NCBI GenBank assembly: GCA_026706635.1
Contig: JAPOYJ010000067.1
Coordinates: forward strand, 1 to 64,000
Direction: 5' to 3'
Length of the DNA stretch: 64,000 nucleotides
From: Gemmatimonadota bacterium
GTDB taxonomy: Bacteria; Gemmatimonadota; Gemmatimonadetes; Longimicrobiales; Gaopeijiaceae
Position numbers and translations under genes: made by a program. The notes under the pieces are model-generated. The model saw nothing but the letters and a program-made list of their open reading frames with translations, was not told where the DNA came from and did not search any database. Of this stretch, positions 1-9,050 are shown one piece after another; within the stretch, counting starts at the first letter, position 1; each line of letters opens with the position of its first letter.

Positions 1-4
1 TCAG

Positions 5-50
5 AACCGGACAGACTATGTGCTACGAAACCGGACAGATAATGTGCTCC
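5..50. repeat. Tandem direct repeat, probable IS-end remnant
   Basis: Two 22-bp near-identical copies, AACCGGACAGACTATGTGCTAC (5-26) and its variant at 29-50, lie head to tail with a 24-bp period. Short tandem copies of a transposase-binding sequence at a terminus are typical of several insertion sequences. No transposase is seen in the window beside it, so this is a solo end or the edge of an element lying to the left. The family is not assigned. Confidence 0.5.
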
Positions 51-181
51 CGACACGACCGGTAGCAGTCCCTTGCGCCCCTATCTCCTTTCCGATAGCG
101 TCCGAGGCTGTACGCACTTCGCCGGGGTGCCCCGCGGCGGAGAGGCCCTCAACGCGACACCGGTGTGAGTCCGACGACGCT

Positions 182-613
182 GTGAACGCAACCATTACGC
201 CCGGCCGAGCCGACATCAAGCGGGACTGGTGGGTTGTGGATGCCGAGGGGAAGCCGCTTGGCAGACTCGCAACCCAGGTTGCGGCGTACCTGCGCGGCAA
301 GCACAAGCCGTACTTCACGCCGCACCTCGACACCGGCGACCATGTGGTCGTCGTCAACGCCTCGAAGGTCGCCCTGACGGGCCGCAAGGCCGACCAGAAG
401 ACGTACTTCCGGCACTCGGGCTACATGGGTGGGGACAGGCACATCCCCTTCAGGACCATGCTGGAGCGCTTTCCGGAGAGGGTGATCGAGCTCGCGGTCC
501 GGGGCATGCTGCCGAAGAACAAGCTGGGTAGGGCGATGCGCCGCAAGCTGCGGGTCTACGCGGGGCCGTCGCATCCACACCGGGGCCAGAACCCGAGCGC
601 TCTCGAGATATGA
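182..613 (+). CDS. rplM: 50S ribosomal protein L13
   Basis: Large-subunit ribosomal protein. The product is 143 aa, matching the usual ~142 aa of bacterial L13. The body is recognisable from the [16 protein letters not shown] start, the [13 protein letters not shown] stretch and the [12 protein letters not shown] stretch. I place the start at GTG 182 because conserved sequence begins a few residues later; the frame is open further upstream but that part is not L13-like. No clear Shine-Dalgarno is visible. It overlaps rpsI by 4 nt (ATGA), the usual L13-S9 operon order. Confidence 0.95.
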   Translation: MNATITPGRADIKRDWWVVDAEGKPLGRLATQVAAYLRGKHKPYFTPHLDTGDHVVVVNASKVALTGRKADQKTYFRHSGYMGGDRHIPFRTMLERFPERVIELAVRGMLPKNKLGRAMRRKLRVYAGPSHPHRGQNPSALEI

Positions 614-1011
614 GCAGCGGAGGAGAGGCGCCGATCCAGGCGGTGGGGCGCAGGAAGACGAGCGTCGCCCGCATCTTCGTGCGGCCGGGCGCTGGCCGCT
701 GGAGGATCAACGGCCGCAGCGCCGAGGACTACTTCCCGCGCGCCACCCATCGGGCGAGGATCGCGGATCCGCTGACGGTCGCCGCCTCCGATGGGCGCTT
801 CGATATCGAGGCCCGGGTTCGGGGCGGGGGACTGACCGGCCAGGCCGATGCGATCCGCATGGGGGTGGCGCGAGCCCTCCTCCTGCACGACGAGGAGCTT
901 CGCCGGCCGCTCCGCGAGGCCGGGATGCTCACAAGGGATTCTCGCGAGGTCGAGCGCAAGAAGCCGGGCCGACCCAAGGCACGCAAGCGCTTCCAGTTCA
1001 GCAAGAGGTAG
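610..1011 (+). CDS. rpsI: 30S ribosomal protein S9
   Basis: Small-subunit protein of 133 aa. It has the family hallmarks: an [12 protein letters not shown]-terminus, the [17 protein letters not shown] segment, and the basic C-terminal tail ending QFSKR that reaches into the P site in known S9 structures. The ATG lies inside the rplM stop (ATGA), which supports translational coupling. rpsB follows after 13 nt. Confidence 0.96.
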   Translation: MSSGGEAPIQAVGRRKTSVARIFVRPGAGRWRINGRSAEDYFPRATHRARIADPLTVAASDGRFDIEARVRGGGLTGQADAIRMGVARALLLHDEELRRPLREAGMLTRDSREVERKKPGRPKARKRFQFSKR

Positions 1012-1024
1012 GTCTCCCGCCACC

Positions 1025-1936
1025 ATGACGATGCCTTCGCAGCAGGTCGAGCTCGGAGAGCTCCTGGACGCCGGCGTCCACTTCGGGCACCAGACCCGGC
1101 GCTGGAACCCCAAGATGAGCCCTTTCATCTTCGGGCAGCGCAACGGCATCCACATAATCGATCTGCGCAAGACCGTCGATCGGCTGAGCCAGGCGTGCGA
1201 CGCGGTGCGCAGGGTCGTCCTGAAGGGCGAGAAGGTCCTCTTCCTGTCGACGAAGCGGCAGCTGCGCCAGGTGATAGAGGAGGAGGCGACGCGCTGCGGC
1301 GCCCTCTACGTCACGGAGCGGTGGCTCGGCGGGATGCTCACCAACTTCCAGACGATACGGCGGCAGATTCGCAGGATGAAGGAGCTCGAGCGCGGCCAGG
1401 AGGAGAACGCGTACGAGTTCTACACCAAGAAGGAGCGCCTCCTGCTCGAGCGCGAGCGGATGAAGCTCGAGAAGTACTTCGCGGGAACGCGCGACATGGT
1501 GCGGCAGCCGGGGGCGATCTTCGTGGTCGACGCGAGGCGCGAGATCATCGGCGTGCGGGAGGCCTACCGGCTGGGAATCCCGGTGATCGCGATCGCCGAC
1601 ACGAACGCCGACCCCTCGCTGATCGACTACCCCATCCCCGGCAACGACGACGCCATCCGCTCGGTCAGCCTGATCGCGGGGCGGATCGCCGATGCCATCG
1701 ACATCGCCCGCCGCGAGGTCCCCGACGAGCAGCTGCGCCGCCAGGCCGATCTGGAGGCGACGACCTACTCGACCGAGACCGGCGAGAAGGCGGCCGACAC
1801 GCGCACCTTCAGGCCGCGTCGGCGGAGGCGCCGTCCGCTCCCCGAGGCGATCGCCCAGGTGCGCGCCGCCGGGGAGGCCGAAGGGGTGCACAAGACCGCG
1901 GACGGGGGCAAGGAGTCTCCGGCCGCCGCCGAGTGA
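1025..1936 (+). CDS. rpsB: 30S ribosomal protein S2
   Basis: S2 binds late to the small subunit and helps recruit S1. The 303-aa product contains [20 protein letters not shown], the [13 protein letters not shown] motif and the [20 protein letters not shown] motif diagnostic of S2. It is longer than typical S2 (~240 aa) because of a charged C-terminal extension of about 60 residues rich in Arg and Pro ([14 protein letters not shown]). ATG 1025 is chosen because conservation begins a few residues later. tsf follows after 8 nt, the near-universal rpsB-tsf order. Confidence 0.96.
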   Translation: MTMPSQQVELGELLDAGVHFGHQTRRWNPKMSPFIFGQRNGIHIIDLRKTVDRLSQACDAVRRVVLKGEKVLFLSTKRQLRQVIEEEATRCGALYVTERWLGGMLTNFQTIRRQIRRMKELERGQEENAYEFYTKKERLLLERERMKLEKYFAGTRDMVRQPGAIFVVDARREIIGVREAYRLGIPVIAIADTNADPSLIDYPIPGNDDAIRSVSLIAGRIADAIDIARREVPDEQLRRQADLEATTYSTETGEKAADTRTFRPRRRRRRPLPEAIAQVRAAGEAEGVHKTADGGKESPAAAE

Positions 1937-1944
1937 ACCCCGTG

Positions 1945-2538
1945 ATGGCGATCAAGGCGACGCTCGTCAAGGAGCTTCGCGACCGGACCGGCGCGGGGAT
2001 GATGGAGTGCAAGAGGGCGCTGACCGAGACCGGCGCCGACATCGAGGCTGCCATCGATCTGCTCCGGAGCAAGGGCGAGGCCAAGGCGGCCAAGCGCGCC
2101 GCGAAGGCGGCCAATCAGGGCGTCGTGGCGAGCTACATACATCACGGTGGCCGTATCGGCGTCCTCGTGGAGCTGAACTGCGAGACCGACTTCGTGGCCA
2201 ACACCGACGACTTCCAGGAGCTCGCGCGTGACCTCGCCATGCATGTGGCGGCGAGCGATCCGATCGCGGTCGAGTCGGGGGATGTGGATCCCGAGACGGT
2301 GGAGCGGGAGCGAAGGGTCTTTAGCGAGCAGGTCGCCCGCGAGGGGAAGCCGGAGCACATCCGCGACCGCATTGTCGACGGGAAGCTCGCCAAGTTCTTC
2401 AGGGAGCGGGTGCTGATGGACCAGCCATTCGTCAGGGACCCGGACCGGAGCGTCGGCGAGCTCGTCACGGAGGTCTCGGCGCGCACCGGCGAGAAGATCA
2501 GGGTCGGGCGCTTCTCGAGGTTCCAGGTCGGCGGGTAG
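1945..2538 (+). CDS. tsf: Elongation factor Ts
   Basis: Guanine-nucleotide exchange factor for EF-Tu. The 197-aa protein has the N-terminal UBA-like helix region (VKELRDRTGAGMMECKRAL) and the core ELNCETDFVA motif that contacts EF-Tu. It is the short form (E. coli ~283 aa; Thermus-like ~196 aa), lacking the second half of the dimerisation domain. ATG 1945 directly precedes the conserved AIKATLVKELR. It is followed 3 nt after its stop by pyrH. Confidence 0.96.
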   Translation: MAIKATLVKELRDRTGAGMMECKRALTETGADIEAAIDLLRSKGEAKAAKRAAKAANQGVVASYIHHGGRIGVLVELNCETDFVANTDDFQELARDLAMHVAASDPIAVESGDVDPETVERERRVFSEQVAREGKPEHIRDRIVDGKLAKFFRERVLMDQPFVRDPDRSVGELVTEVSARTGEKIRVGRFSRFQVGG

Positions 2539-2541
2539 CGC

Positions 2542-3291
2542 TTGCAGCGCGTGGACGAGCCACCCACGGCATTCGAGCGGCGGAGCTCGGGCTACGGGCG
2601 GGTCCTCCTCAAGATCTCGGGCGAGGCTCTCGCAGGCGGGCACGGAATCGGGATCGATCCGGCGGTTGTGGACGAGATCACCGACGAGCTCCGGGAGATC
2701 CATGAACTCGGCGTCTCGCTGGGGCTGGTGATCGGGGGCGGGAACATAGTCCGGGGCGCGATCGCGAGCCGGGAGGGAATGGACCGCGTGGCCGCCGACT
2801 ACATGGGGATGCTCGCCACGATCATGAATGCGCTGGCGGTGCAGGACCTCCTAGAGAGGAAGAACGTCGAGACCAGGGTGATGACGGCGATCCGGATGCC
2901 GCAGCTTGCCGAGCCGTACATTCGCCGCCGCGCCGTGCGCCACCTGGAGAAGGGCAGAATCGTGCTCTTCGCCGGCGGGACGGGCAGTCCGTACTTCTCG
3001 ACCGACACGGCCGCGGCGCTGCGCGCGATCGAGATGGGCGCCGACGTCGTGATCAAGGCCACCAAGGTGCGGGGAGTCTACTCGGCCGACCCGGCGAGTG
3101 ACCCGGATGCCGAGTTCATCCCGGACATCTCCTTCCGGGAGGTCGTTGCCCGCGACCTGCGGGTGATGGACGGGGCGGCGGTCTCGCTTTGTCGCGAGAA
3201 CGACCTTCCGATTATCGTTCTGAATCTCGACGAACGAGGGGCGGTGCGACGGGCGGTTGGCGGCGTGCAGGTAGGGACGCTGGTGTCGTGA
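2542..3291 (+). CDS. pyrH: Uridylate kinase (UMP kinase)
   Basis: Phosphorylates UMP to UDP; hexameric amino-acid-kinase fold enzyme. The 249-aa product has KISGEAL near the N-terminus, VIGGGNIVRG, and the GGTGSPYFSTDTAA nucleotide-binding segment. The first possible start is TTG 2542, with GTG 2551 as alternative. Conserved sequence begins only at about residue 19 (GRVLLKISGEAL). The preceding residues are encoded by a copy of the dispersed hairpin element (2547-2585), so this end is not ancestral PyrH. Same order as the classical rpsB-tsf-pyrH-frr operon. Confidence 0.94.
   Translation: MQRVDEPPTAFERRSSGYGRVLLKISGEALAGGHGIGIDPAVVDEITDELREIHELGVSLGLVIGGGNIVRGAIASREGMDRVAADYMGMLATIMNALAVQDLLERKNVETRVMTAIRMPQLAEPYIRRRAVRHLEKGRIVLFAGGTGSPYFSTDTAAALRAIEMGADVVIKATKVRGVYSADPASDPDAEFIPDISFREVVARDLRVMDGAAVSLCRENDLPIIVLNLDERGAVRRAVGGVQVGTLVS
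2547..2585 (-). repeat. Dispersed hairpin element fragment inside pyrH 5' end
   Basis: The stretch GCGTGGACGAGCCACCCACGG followed by CATTCGAGCGGCG closely matches the hairpin end of the dispersed element, for example CCCGTGGACAGACCTCCCACGG and CATTCGAGCGGCG at 32433-32472. It forms a CGTGG/CCACG stem. It lacks the double TGTAAA box and lies in the first codons of pyrH. Confidence 0.7.
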
Positions 3292-3337
3292 CCGTGCGCC
3301 GGATCCGAAGCGGCGCCGGTCGAAACGGGAGGAGCAG

Positions 3338-3889
3338 ATGGAGCAGCTGACGCAGGCCGAGACCAGGATGGGCGAGGCGGTCGCCGCCGCCGAGCGCGAG
3401 TTCGGGAAGGTGCGGACCGGCAAGGCCGTCCCCTCGATACTCGACAGCGTGCTGGTCGACGCCTACGGCGGTCGCATGCCGCTCAACCAGGTCTCCACGG
3501 TGACCGCTCCGGATGCCGCCCTCCTCGCGATCCAGCCCTTTGACGCGACGCTGATCGAAGCGATCGAGAAGGCTGTGATGGCCGCCGGACTGGGCCTCAA
3601 TCCGTCGAACGACGGTACGCTGGTCAGGGTCCCGATCCCGCCGCTCAGCGAGGAGCGGCGCCGCGAGTACGTGCGTCTCCTCCACCGGATGGCGGAGGAG
3701 GCCCGCGTCTCGGTCCGGCGTGCGCGCCAGGTGGCCAACGACCAGATCCGGGGGACGCTCCGCAGCCACGATGTCGGCGAGGACGAGGCCCGCCGGGCGA
3801 TGGGGGAGATCCAGAAGCTCACCGACGAGCATGTGCGGCGCATCGACGAGCTCCTGACGGCCAAGGAGAAAGAGGTGATGGCGATCTGA
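3338..3889 (+). CDS. frr: Ribosome recycling factor
   Basis: Works with EF-G to split post-termination ribosomes. The 183-aa length is typical (~185 aa). Family signatures are FGKVRTGKAVPSILD and a conserved central NPSNDGTLVRVPIPPLSEERRREYV stretch (abridged in this entry: NPSNDG, IPIPPL-like and EERRREYV). A good GGGAGGAG Shine-Dalgarno lies 4-10 nt before ATG 3338. Classical position after pyrH. Confidence 0.95.
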   Translation: MEQLTQAETRMGEAVAAAEREFGKVRTGKAVPSILDSVLVDAYGGRMPLNQVSTVTAPDAALLAIQPFDATLIEAIEKAVMAAGLGLNPSNDGTLVRVPIPPLSEERRREYVRLLHRMAEEARVSVRRARQVANDQIRGTLRSHDVGEDEARRAMGEIQKLTDEHVRRIDELLTAKEKEVMAI

Positions 3890-3916
3890 AGCCCGTCGCC
3901 GAACCGCCGCTACTCA

Positions 3917-4660
3917 ATGGTCTCTGACCTTCTGGACGCCGTCCGTGCAGGTTCCCGCGTGCCCCGCCATGTTGCCATCGTCATGGACGGCAACGGTCGC
4001 TGGGCCGAGAGTCGGGGCCTGGCGCGGCACCTGGGCCACGGGGAGGGGATGAAGGCCGTGCGGGAATCGGTGGAGGCCTCGCTCGCGGCCGGGGTGGAGA
4101 TTCTGACGCTCTTCGCCTTCTCGACCCAGAACTGGAAGCGCCCCGAGGTCGAGGTCCGGGCGCTGATGGAGGTGCTCCGCATCTACGCCCGCAAGGAGTC
4201 GGCAGAGCTTGCCGCCGCCGGGGTCGAGGTGCGAGTGCTCGGGGAGGTGGAGCGCCTCAACGCCGCTTCGCGCGATGCCGTCAGGCACATCGAGGAGGTG
4301 ACGGGTGGGGGCTCGGAGCTGCGGCTGAATCTCATGGTGTCGTACGGCGGCCGGGAGGAGCTCCTGCGGGCGGTGCGGTCGATGGCTCGGAAGGCGGGCG
4401 ACGGCCTCCTCGATCCGGGCTCGATCGACGCCGATCTACTCGAGGGCGCACTCTATACGGCGGGTCTCCCGGATCCGGACCTCCTCGTCCGCACCTCGGG
4501 CGAGCAGCGTATCAGCAACTTCATGCTCTGGCAGCTCGCGTACACGGAGATACACATCACGGCGACGCTATGGCCCGACTTCGACCGGGATGACTTCTAC
4601 TCCGCCCTCCTGGACTATCAGCGGCGTGAGCGCCGCTTCGGCGAGGTCGGGACCGGGTGA
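3917..4660 (+). CDS. uppS: Isoprenyl transferase (undecaprenyl diphosphate synthase)
   Basis: Makes cis-polyprenyl diphosphate, the lipid carrier for peptidoglycan. The 247-aa cis-prenyltransferase has the catalytic VMDGNGRWAESRGL motif near residues 23-36, FAFSTQNWKRP, and the C-terminal RTSGEQRISNFMLWQLAYTE substrate-site motif. ATG 3917 lies 27 nt after frr. cdsA overlaps its end by 4 nt (GTGA), matching the common uppS-cdsA-dxr-rseP order. Confidence 0.95.
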   Translation: MVSDLLDAVRAGSRVPRHVAIVMDGNGRWAESRGLARHLGHGEGMKAVRESVEASLAAGVEILTLFAFSTQNWKRPEVEVRALMEVLRIYARKESAELAAAGVEVRVLGEVERLNAASRDAVRHIEEVTGGGSELRLNLMVSYGGREELLRAVRSMARKAGDGLLDPGSIDADLLEGALYTAGLPDPDLLVRTSGEQRISNFMLWQLAYTEIHITATLWPDFDRDDFYSALLDYQRRERRFGEVGTG

Positions 4661-5580
4661 CGGAACCCGGATCTCCGCGGACTGGGACCGGCGGAGGCGC
4701 ACCCGGTGCGGGCGAGCTCCAGAGGCGGGTCATGGTCGCCGTCATCGGCGTGCCGCTCTTCGTGCTGGTCCTCTACCTGGGCGGCTGGTACCTGGGGGCG
4801 CTCGTGGCGCTGGTGGCGGCGCAGGCCACACGCGAGCTCTTCGCCCTCGCCCGGGCTGTCGGGGTGCGTCCGGTCGGGTGGCTCGGCGTCGCGGCGTCGG
4901 CGGGCACGGCTCTTCTAGCCGCCCACGAACCCGACTTTGCGGAGTGGGGTGCCCGAGTGCTGGTCCTCCTCCTCCTCGTGGGGCTCGTCTCCTCCGGCGT
5001 CCTCCTCCTGAGGAGCGGCGAGCATGAGCATTCCTTCCTAGCCTCGGCGTGCGCCACCGTCGTGGCTCCGCTGTACATCGGCGCCACACTCTCCTTTGCG
5101 CTCCTCATCCGCCACATCCCCGAAGCTCGGGGTGCACCCGCGGAGCTGCCCTGGGAGGGGACGATGCTCGTCCTCCTGGCGTTCGGCGTGATCTGGGTCG
5201 GCGACAGCGCGGCCTACTTTGTCGGCAGGGCGGTGGGGCGCAGGCGCCTCGCCCCCCGCGTGAGCCCGGGCAAGACCGTAGAGGGTGCGGTTGCAGGGCT
5301 CGTCGCCGCCACGGCGACCGGGGCTCTCATGGGTCTCGCGCTGCAGGATCTTGCGACGGCGCCCGTCTCGCCGCCGGCCGGGGCCTGGATGGGGCTGGCG
5401 CTGGGCGCCGCGGCCCAGTTCGGCGACCTGGCCGAGTCGCTCCTGAAGCGCGATGCCGGCGTCAAGGACTCCGGCACGCTCCTTCCCGGGCACGGCGGGA
5501 TGCTCGACCGCTTCGACGCAGCCTTCTTCACCCTCCCGACCGCCTACGCCCTCCTCCAGCTGGCCCGCACCCTGCAATGA
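4657..5580 (+). CDS. cdsA: Phosphatidate cytidylyltransferase (CDP-DAG synthase)
   Basis: Integral membrane enzyme converting phosphatidate plus CTP to CDP-diacylglycerol, the precursor used by PssA encoded at 40211-41062. The 307-aa product has about eight hydrophobic segments and the C-terminal family signature SPGKTVEGAVAG plus GDLAESLLKRDAGVKDSG and GHGGMLDRFDA. GTG 4657 overlaps the uppS stop (GTGA). A Pro/Gly-rich hydrophilic N-terminus of about 20 residues precedes the first membrane helix. Confidence 0.95.
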   Translation: MTEPGSPRTGTGGGAPGAGELQRRVMVAVIGVPLFVLVLYLGGWYLGALVALVAAQATRELFALARAVGVRPVGWLGVAASAGTALLAAHEPDFAEWGARVLVLLLLVGLVSSGVLLLRSGEHEHSFLASACATVVAPLYIGATLSFALLIRHIPEARGAPAELPWEGTMLVLLAFGVIWVGDSAAYFVGRAVGRRRLAPRVSPGKTVEGAVAGLVAATATGALMGLALQDLATAPVSPPAGAWMGLALGAAAQFGDLAESLLKRDAGVKDSGTLLPGHGGMLDRFDAAFFTLPTAYALLQLARTLQ

Positions 5581-6722
5581 AGCGCATCGCCGTCCTCGGT
5601 GCCACAGGGTCGATCGGACGCTCGACGCTGGCGGTCGCACGGCGCCACCCGGACCGCTTCCGGGTCGTCGCCCTCTCGGCCCTCAGCTCGGTCGCCGAGC
5701 TCGAGAGCGTCGCCTCCGAGTTCGGCGTCTCCGAGGTGGCCGTCGCCGACCCCGCCGCCCTCGGCCCGCTGGCCGGTCGGGGCTGGCGCTCCGGCCCCAA
5801 GGGTGTGGAGGAGCTGGCGCGGCTGCCGGAGGTCGATATCGTGGTCAACGCGGTAGTCGGAGCTGCGGGGCTGGTCCCGACCATCGCCGCCCTGGAGGAG
5901 GGCAAGCGCTGCGCCCTCGCGAACAAGGAGTCGCTGGTCGCCGCCGGCGAGATCGTGCTGGCGGCAGCCGAACGGGACGGGGGCGAGCTGGTGCCGGTGG
6001 ACAGCGAACATTCGGCGATCCACCAGTGCCTGAGCGGCGCCCGGCCGGGGGAGGCGCACCGCCTGATACTCACCGCGAGCGGAGGCCCCTTCCGCCAGGC
6101 GACCGACGAGGAGCTCGAGCGCGTCACCGCCGCCAGCGCCCTGCGGCACCCGACGTGGGAGATGGGGAGGAAGATCACCATCGATTCGGCGACGCTCGCC
6201 AACAAGGCCCTGGAGGTGGTCGAGGCGCACCACCTCTTCGGGATGCCCTACGACCGGATCGACGTGGTCGTGCACCCGACCTCGATCGTGCACTCCTTCG
6301 TGGAGTTCGTGGACGGATCGGTGATATCGCAGATGGGAGCTCCCAGCATGGAGGTCCCGATCCTCTACGCGCTGACGTGGCCCGGGCGGGCGAGCGACGC
6401 GCAGCTGCGGGGCTTCGACCCGGTGGCGACCTCGCCGCTGGCCTTCGAGTCCGTCGACGATCGCCGCTTCCCCCTCTTCCGCGTCGGCGTGAACGCGGGC
6501 CGGGCGGGCGGCGCGGCTCCGGCCGTCTTCAACGCGGCCAACGAGGTGGCGGTCGAGGCATTCCTCGAGGGACGGGTTAGCTTCGCAGGCATGGCCCGGG
6601 TCGTCGAGGCGACGCTGGAGGTGCTCGGCGGGCTCCCGGCCGACACGCTGGACGATGTGCTCGGGGCCGACCGCGAGGCCAGAGGTCGCGCCCGGGCCGA
6701 AATCGAGGCGATCGGAGCATGA
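5577..6722 (+). CDS. dxr: 1-deoxy-D-xylulose 5-phosphate reductoisomerase
   Basis: Second step of the MEP isoprenoid pathway, giving MEP from DXP with NADPH. The 381-aa product starts with the Rossmann motif AVLGATGSIGRSTL and carries LANKESLVAAGE and the metal/substrate motif VDSEHSAIHQCL. ATG 5577 overlaps the cdsA stop (ATGA). It ends in another ATGA overlap with rseP. Confidence 0.96.
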   Translation: MKRIAVLGATGSIGRSTLAVARRHPDRFRVVALSALSSVAELESVASEFGVSEVAVADPAALGPLAGRGWRSGPKGVEELARLPEVDIVVNAVVGAAGLVPTIAALEEGKRCALANKESLVAAGEIVLAAAERDGGELVPVDSEHSAIHQCLSGARPGEAHRLILTASGGPFRQATDEELERVTAASALRHPTWEMGRKITIDSATLANKALEVVEAHHLFGMPYDRIDVVVHPTSIVHSFVEFVDGSVISQMGAPSMEVPILYALTWPGRASDAQLRGFDPVATSPLAFESVDDRRFPLFRVGVNAGRAGGAAPAVFNAANEVAVEAFLEGRVSFAGMARVVEATLEVLGGLPADTLDDVLGADREARGRARAEIEAIGA

Positions 6723-8062
6723 TCTACGTACTCTCCACTCTCTTCCTCCTCGGAGTCCTGATCTTCGTGCACGAGCTGGGGCACTTCTGGGCCGCCAGGC
6801 TGGTCGGAATCGGGGTCGAGCGCTTCTCGATCGGGTTCGGGCCGCGCCTCTGGGGCTTCATCCGGGGCGGAACCGAGTATTGGATCGCGGCGATCCCGCT
6901 GGGCGGGTACGTGAAGATGCAGGGGATGGACGACGAGGTCATGGAGCGCCTCGAGGGCAAGGAGGCGGCGCAGAGGGAGCCCTCCGCCGCGGACTTCGAC
7001 TCCAAGTCGATCCCGGCGCGCGCCTTCGTGATCTCGGCGGGCGTGATCATGAACATGATCTTCGCATTTGCGACCTACGTCTTCGTAGCGGGCGCGTGGG
7101 GGGTGGAGAGGCCAGCCACCACGCGGGTGATGGCCGTCGAGGGCGCGATCCTCCCCGCGGGCGCCGGGGCGCTCTCCGAGATCGCCCCCGGGGCGACGAT
7201 CGTCCGCGTGGGCCACGTGACGCCGCAGACTTGGGGAGAGATCGAGCGGGCGCTGGCCGACGGCGAGCCGGGCCCGGTGCAGCTGCGCACCGAGTCCCCG
7301 GATGGGGTCTTCGAGATCGTGCTCCCGGAGGGCCGGGCCGAGCGCGGCCGGATCGCCTCATCTCTCCTCTACTGGGTCGATCCGGTCGTCGGAGAGGTTG
7401 TGCGAGGCGGTCCTGCCGCCACTTCGTCGATCGAGGTGGGTGACCTGATCACGAGCGTGGCGGGGGTGGAGGTGCGGAGCTGGACGGAAGTCACCCGCGA
7501 GCTCGCTTCGAGGCCGGGCGAGACGATCGAAATCGGCCTCCTCCGCGAGGGCAACGCCCTCTTCCGCACCGTCGAGCTGGGCGAGATCCGGTCATCGACC
7601 GGCGAGCCGGTCGGTCGGCTGGGCGTGTACGTGGCCCCCGTCGAGACGCACGCCGTCCCGGTGGGTCTCGTCGATGCGATCGCGATCGGGGCGGGGAGGA
7701 CGGTCCTGGTGACCGGCCGCATCCTGAGCTTCCTGGGCGACCTGGTGACAGGCGGCATCTCTCCGAGGGAGCTCGGGTCGCTGGGTACGATCGCGGTGGC
7801 CTCGGGCGACGCGGTGGAGCGGGGTGCGCCCGCCTACCTGGACTTCATGGCCCTCTTCAGCATCAATCTGGCGATCCTCAACATGCTGCCGATCCCCGTA
7901 CTGGATGGCGGCCACATGGTCTTCCTGGGCCTGGAGCTCGTTCGCGGCCGCAAGCTGTCGGTCAGGCAGCGGCTCCGCTGGAGCCAGATCGGGATGGTCT
8001 TCGTCCTCGCGATCATGGTGTGGGCGCTCAGCAACGACGCGCTCCGCTTCCTGGGCTTCTAG
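6719..8062 (+). CDS. rseP: RIP zinc metalloprotease RseP/MmpA
   Basis: Site-2 intramembrane protease, probably cleaving anti-sigma factors and signal-peptide remnants. The 447-aa protein has the HELGH zinc motif in the first membrane segment (about residues 16-20), a GGYVKM segment, two PDZ-like domains in the middle (the second around VVRGGPAATSSIEVGD), and the C-terminal NMLPIPVLDGGH motif with the third zinc ligand. It ends the housekeeping operon. An anti-sigma candidate exists at 16454-17104, but any link is inference. Confidence 0.94.
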   Translation: MIYVLSTLFLLGVLIFVHELGHFWAARLVGIGVERFSIGFGPRLWGFIRGGTEYWIAAIPLGGYVKMQGMDDEVMERLEGKEAAQREPSAADFDSKSIPARAFVISAGVIMNMIFAFATYVFVAGAWGVERPATTRVMAVEGAILPAGAGALSEIAPGATIVRVGHVTPQTWGEIERALADGEPGPVQLRTESPDGVFEIVLPEGRAERGRIASSLLYWVDPVVGEVVRGGPAATSSIEVGDLITSVAGVEVRSWTEVTRELASRPGETIEIGLLREGNALFRTVELGEIRSSTGEPVGRLGVYVAPVETHAVPVGLVDAIAIGAGRTVLVTGRILSFLGDLVTGGISPRELGSLGTIAVASGDAVERGAPAYLDFMALFSINLAILNMLPIPVLDGGHMVFLGLELVRGRKLSVRQRLRWSQIGMVFVLAIMVWALSNDALRFLGF

Positions 8063-8095
8063 GGCAGGTTGGGTCGGGCTTGTGGAGGCCGTCTC

Positions 8096-8803
8096 ATGAC
8101 GGAGCGAAGGATAGGCGGGGGCGTGCGGTGGATCTTACTCCTCCTAGCCCCCGGCTGTACCGACACGACGGTGCCCGGGGACACCCAGAGAGCGGCGCTG
8201 GAGGCCGTCTACGCGAGCATGGACGGCGACGGCTGGACGGTCTCCGACGGATGGCTGACGGATGCGCCGATCGGGGAATGGCACGGAGTCACCGTGGACG
8301 CGGACGGGCAGGTCACCAAGCTGGACCTGCAAGAGAACGGGGTGGGCGGGACGATTCCAGAGGAGATCGGCGAGCTGACGAGTCTGGTGGAGCTGATCTT
8401 CTGGAACAACGAGATCACCGGGCCCATCCCGGCGGAGCTGGGCGGCCTGACCCAGCTGGAGGTACTCGATCTCGACTGGAACGATCTCACCGGAGAGGTG
8501 CCGGCGACGCTGGGCAGTCTCGAAAACCTCGAGAAGCTCTACTTCGCCAAGAACCGGCTCACCGGACCGCCGCCGCCATCGCTCGGCAGGCTATCGTCGC
8601 TTACAGTGCTGCACCTGGACTGCAACGACATCGCAGGGGCGATTCCGGTGGAGTGGACGGCGCTCGCCCTCGCCGAGTTCCACTGGACGGACACCGGGCT
8701 CCGTGTGGACGATCCGGCGGTCCAGCGGTGGCTGGACACGATCCCGGACCAGGAGAGCCCGACGCCCTGCGACGTCGCGGATGGTCCGAAAGGCGCCGGA
8801 TGA
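8096..8803 (+). CDS. Leucine-rich-repeat lipoprotein
   Basis: Predicted exported lipoprotein of 235 aa. After MTERR comes a short hydrophobic stretch ending LAPGC, a plausible lipobox. The rest is one module like those repeated in the giant protein at 22985-29851: an ALEAVYASMDGDGWT-type cap, then 24-residue LRRs of the GxIPxELGxLxxLxxLxLxxNxLTG kind, and a VQRWLDTI C-terminal cap. ATG 8096 is preferred over an earlier in-frame start at 8069 because it sits directly before the signal peptide. Function unknown; LRRs suggest protein or glycan binding at the surface. Confidence 0.8.
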   Translation: MTERRIGGGVRWILLLLAPGCTDTTVPGDTQRAALEAVYASMDGDGWTVSDGWLTDAPIGEWHGVTVDADGQVTKLDLQENGVGGTIPEEIGELTSLVELIFWNNEITGPIPAELGGLTQLEVLDLDWNDLTGEVPATLGSLENLEKLYFAKNRLTGPPPPSLGRLSSLTVLHLDCNDIAGAIPVEWTALALAEFHWTDTGLRVDDPAVQRWLDTIPDQESPTPCDVADGPKGAG

Positions 8804-9050
8804 GCGCCGACCAGTCCGGTCGCCTCGTTGGCGGTGGCACGCCGAGGACCGGATCGAATGGGGTCAGCGCGATAGTCGTCGACAGCCGCCCTGCCAGTAC
8901 CGGAACGACGGGGAGGTGACCGGGTTAGGCTGTCGAACGTGCGGACGCGGGATGTGGGGTTTGGGAGGACGGGGCGACGGGGGTATTTGACTTGACTGAC
9001 TCGATAAGCCTCCAATGGCGCTCTTCCACTTCTGAATCCAAGGAACTCGC

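Noticed and set aside
998-1891. Long minus-strand frame opposite rpsB
   Set aside because: It is the antisense shadow of a clear ribosomal protein gene; composition is Leu/Arg-rich with no motif.
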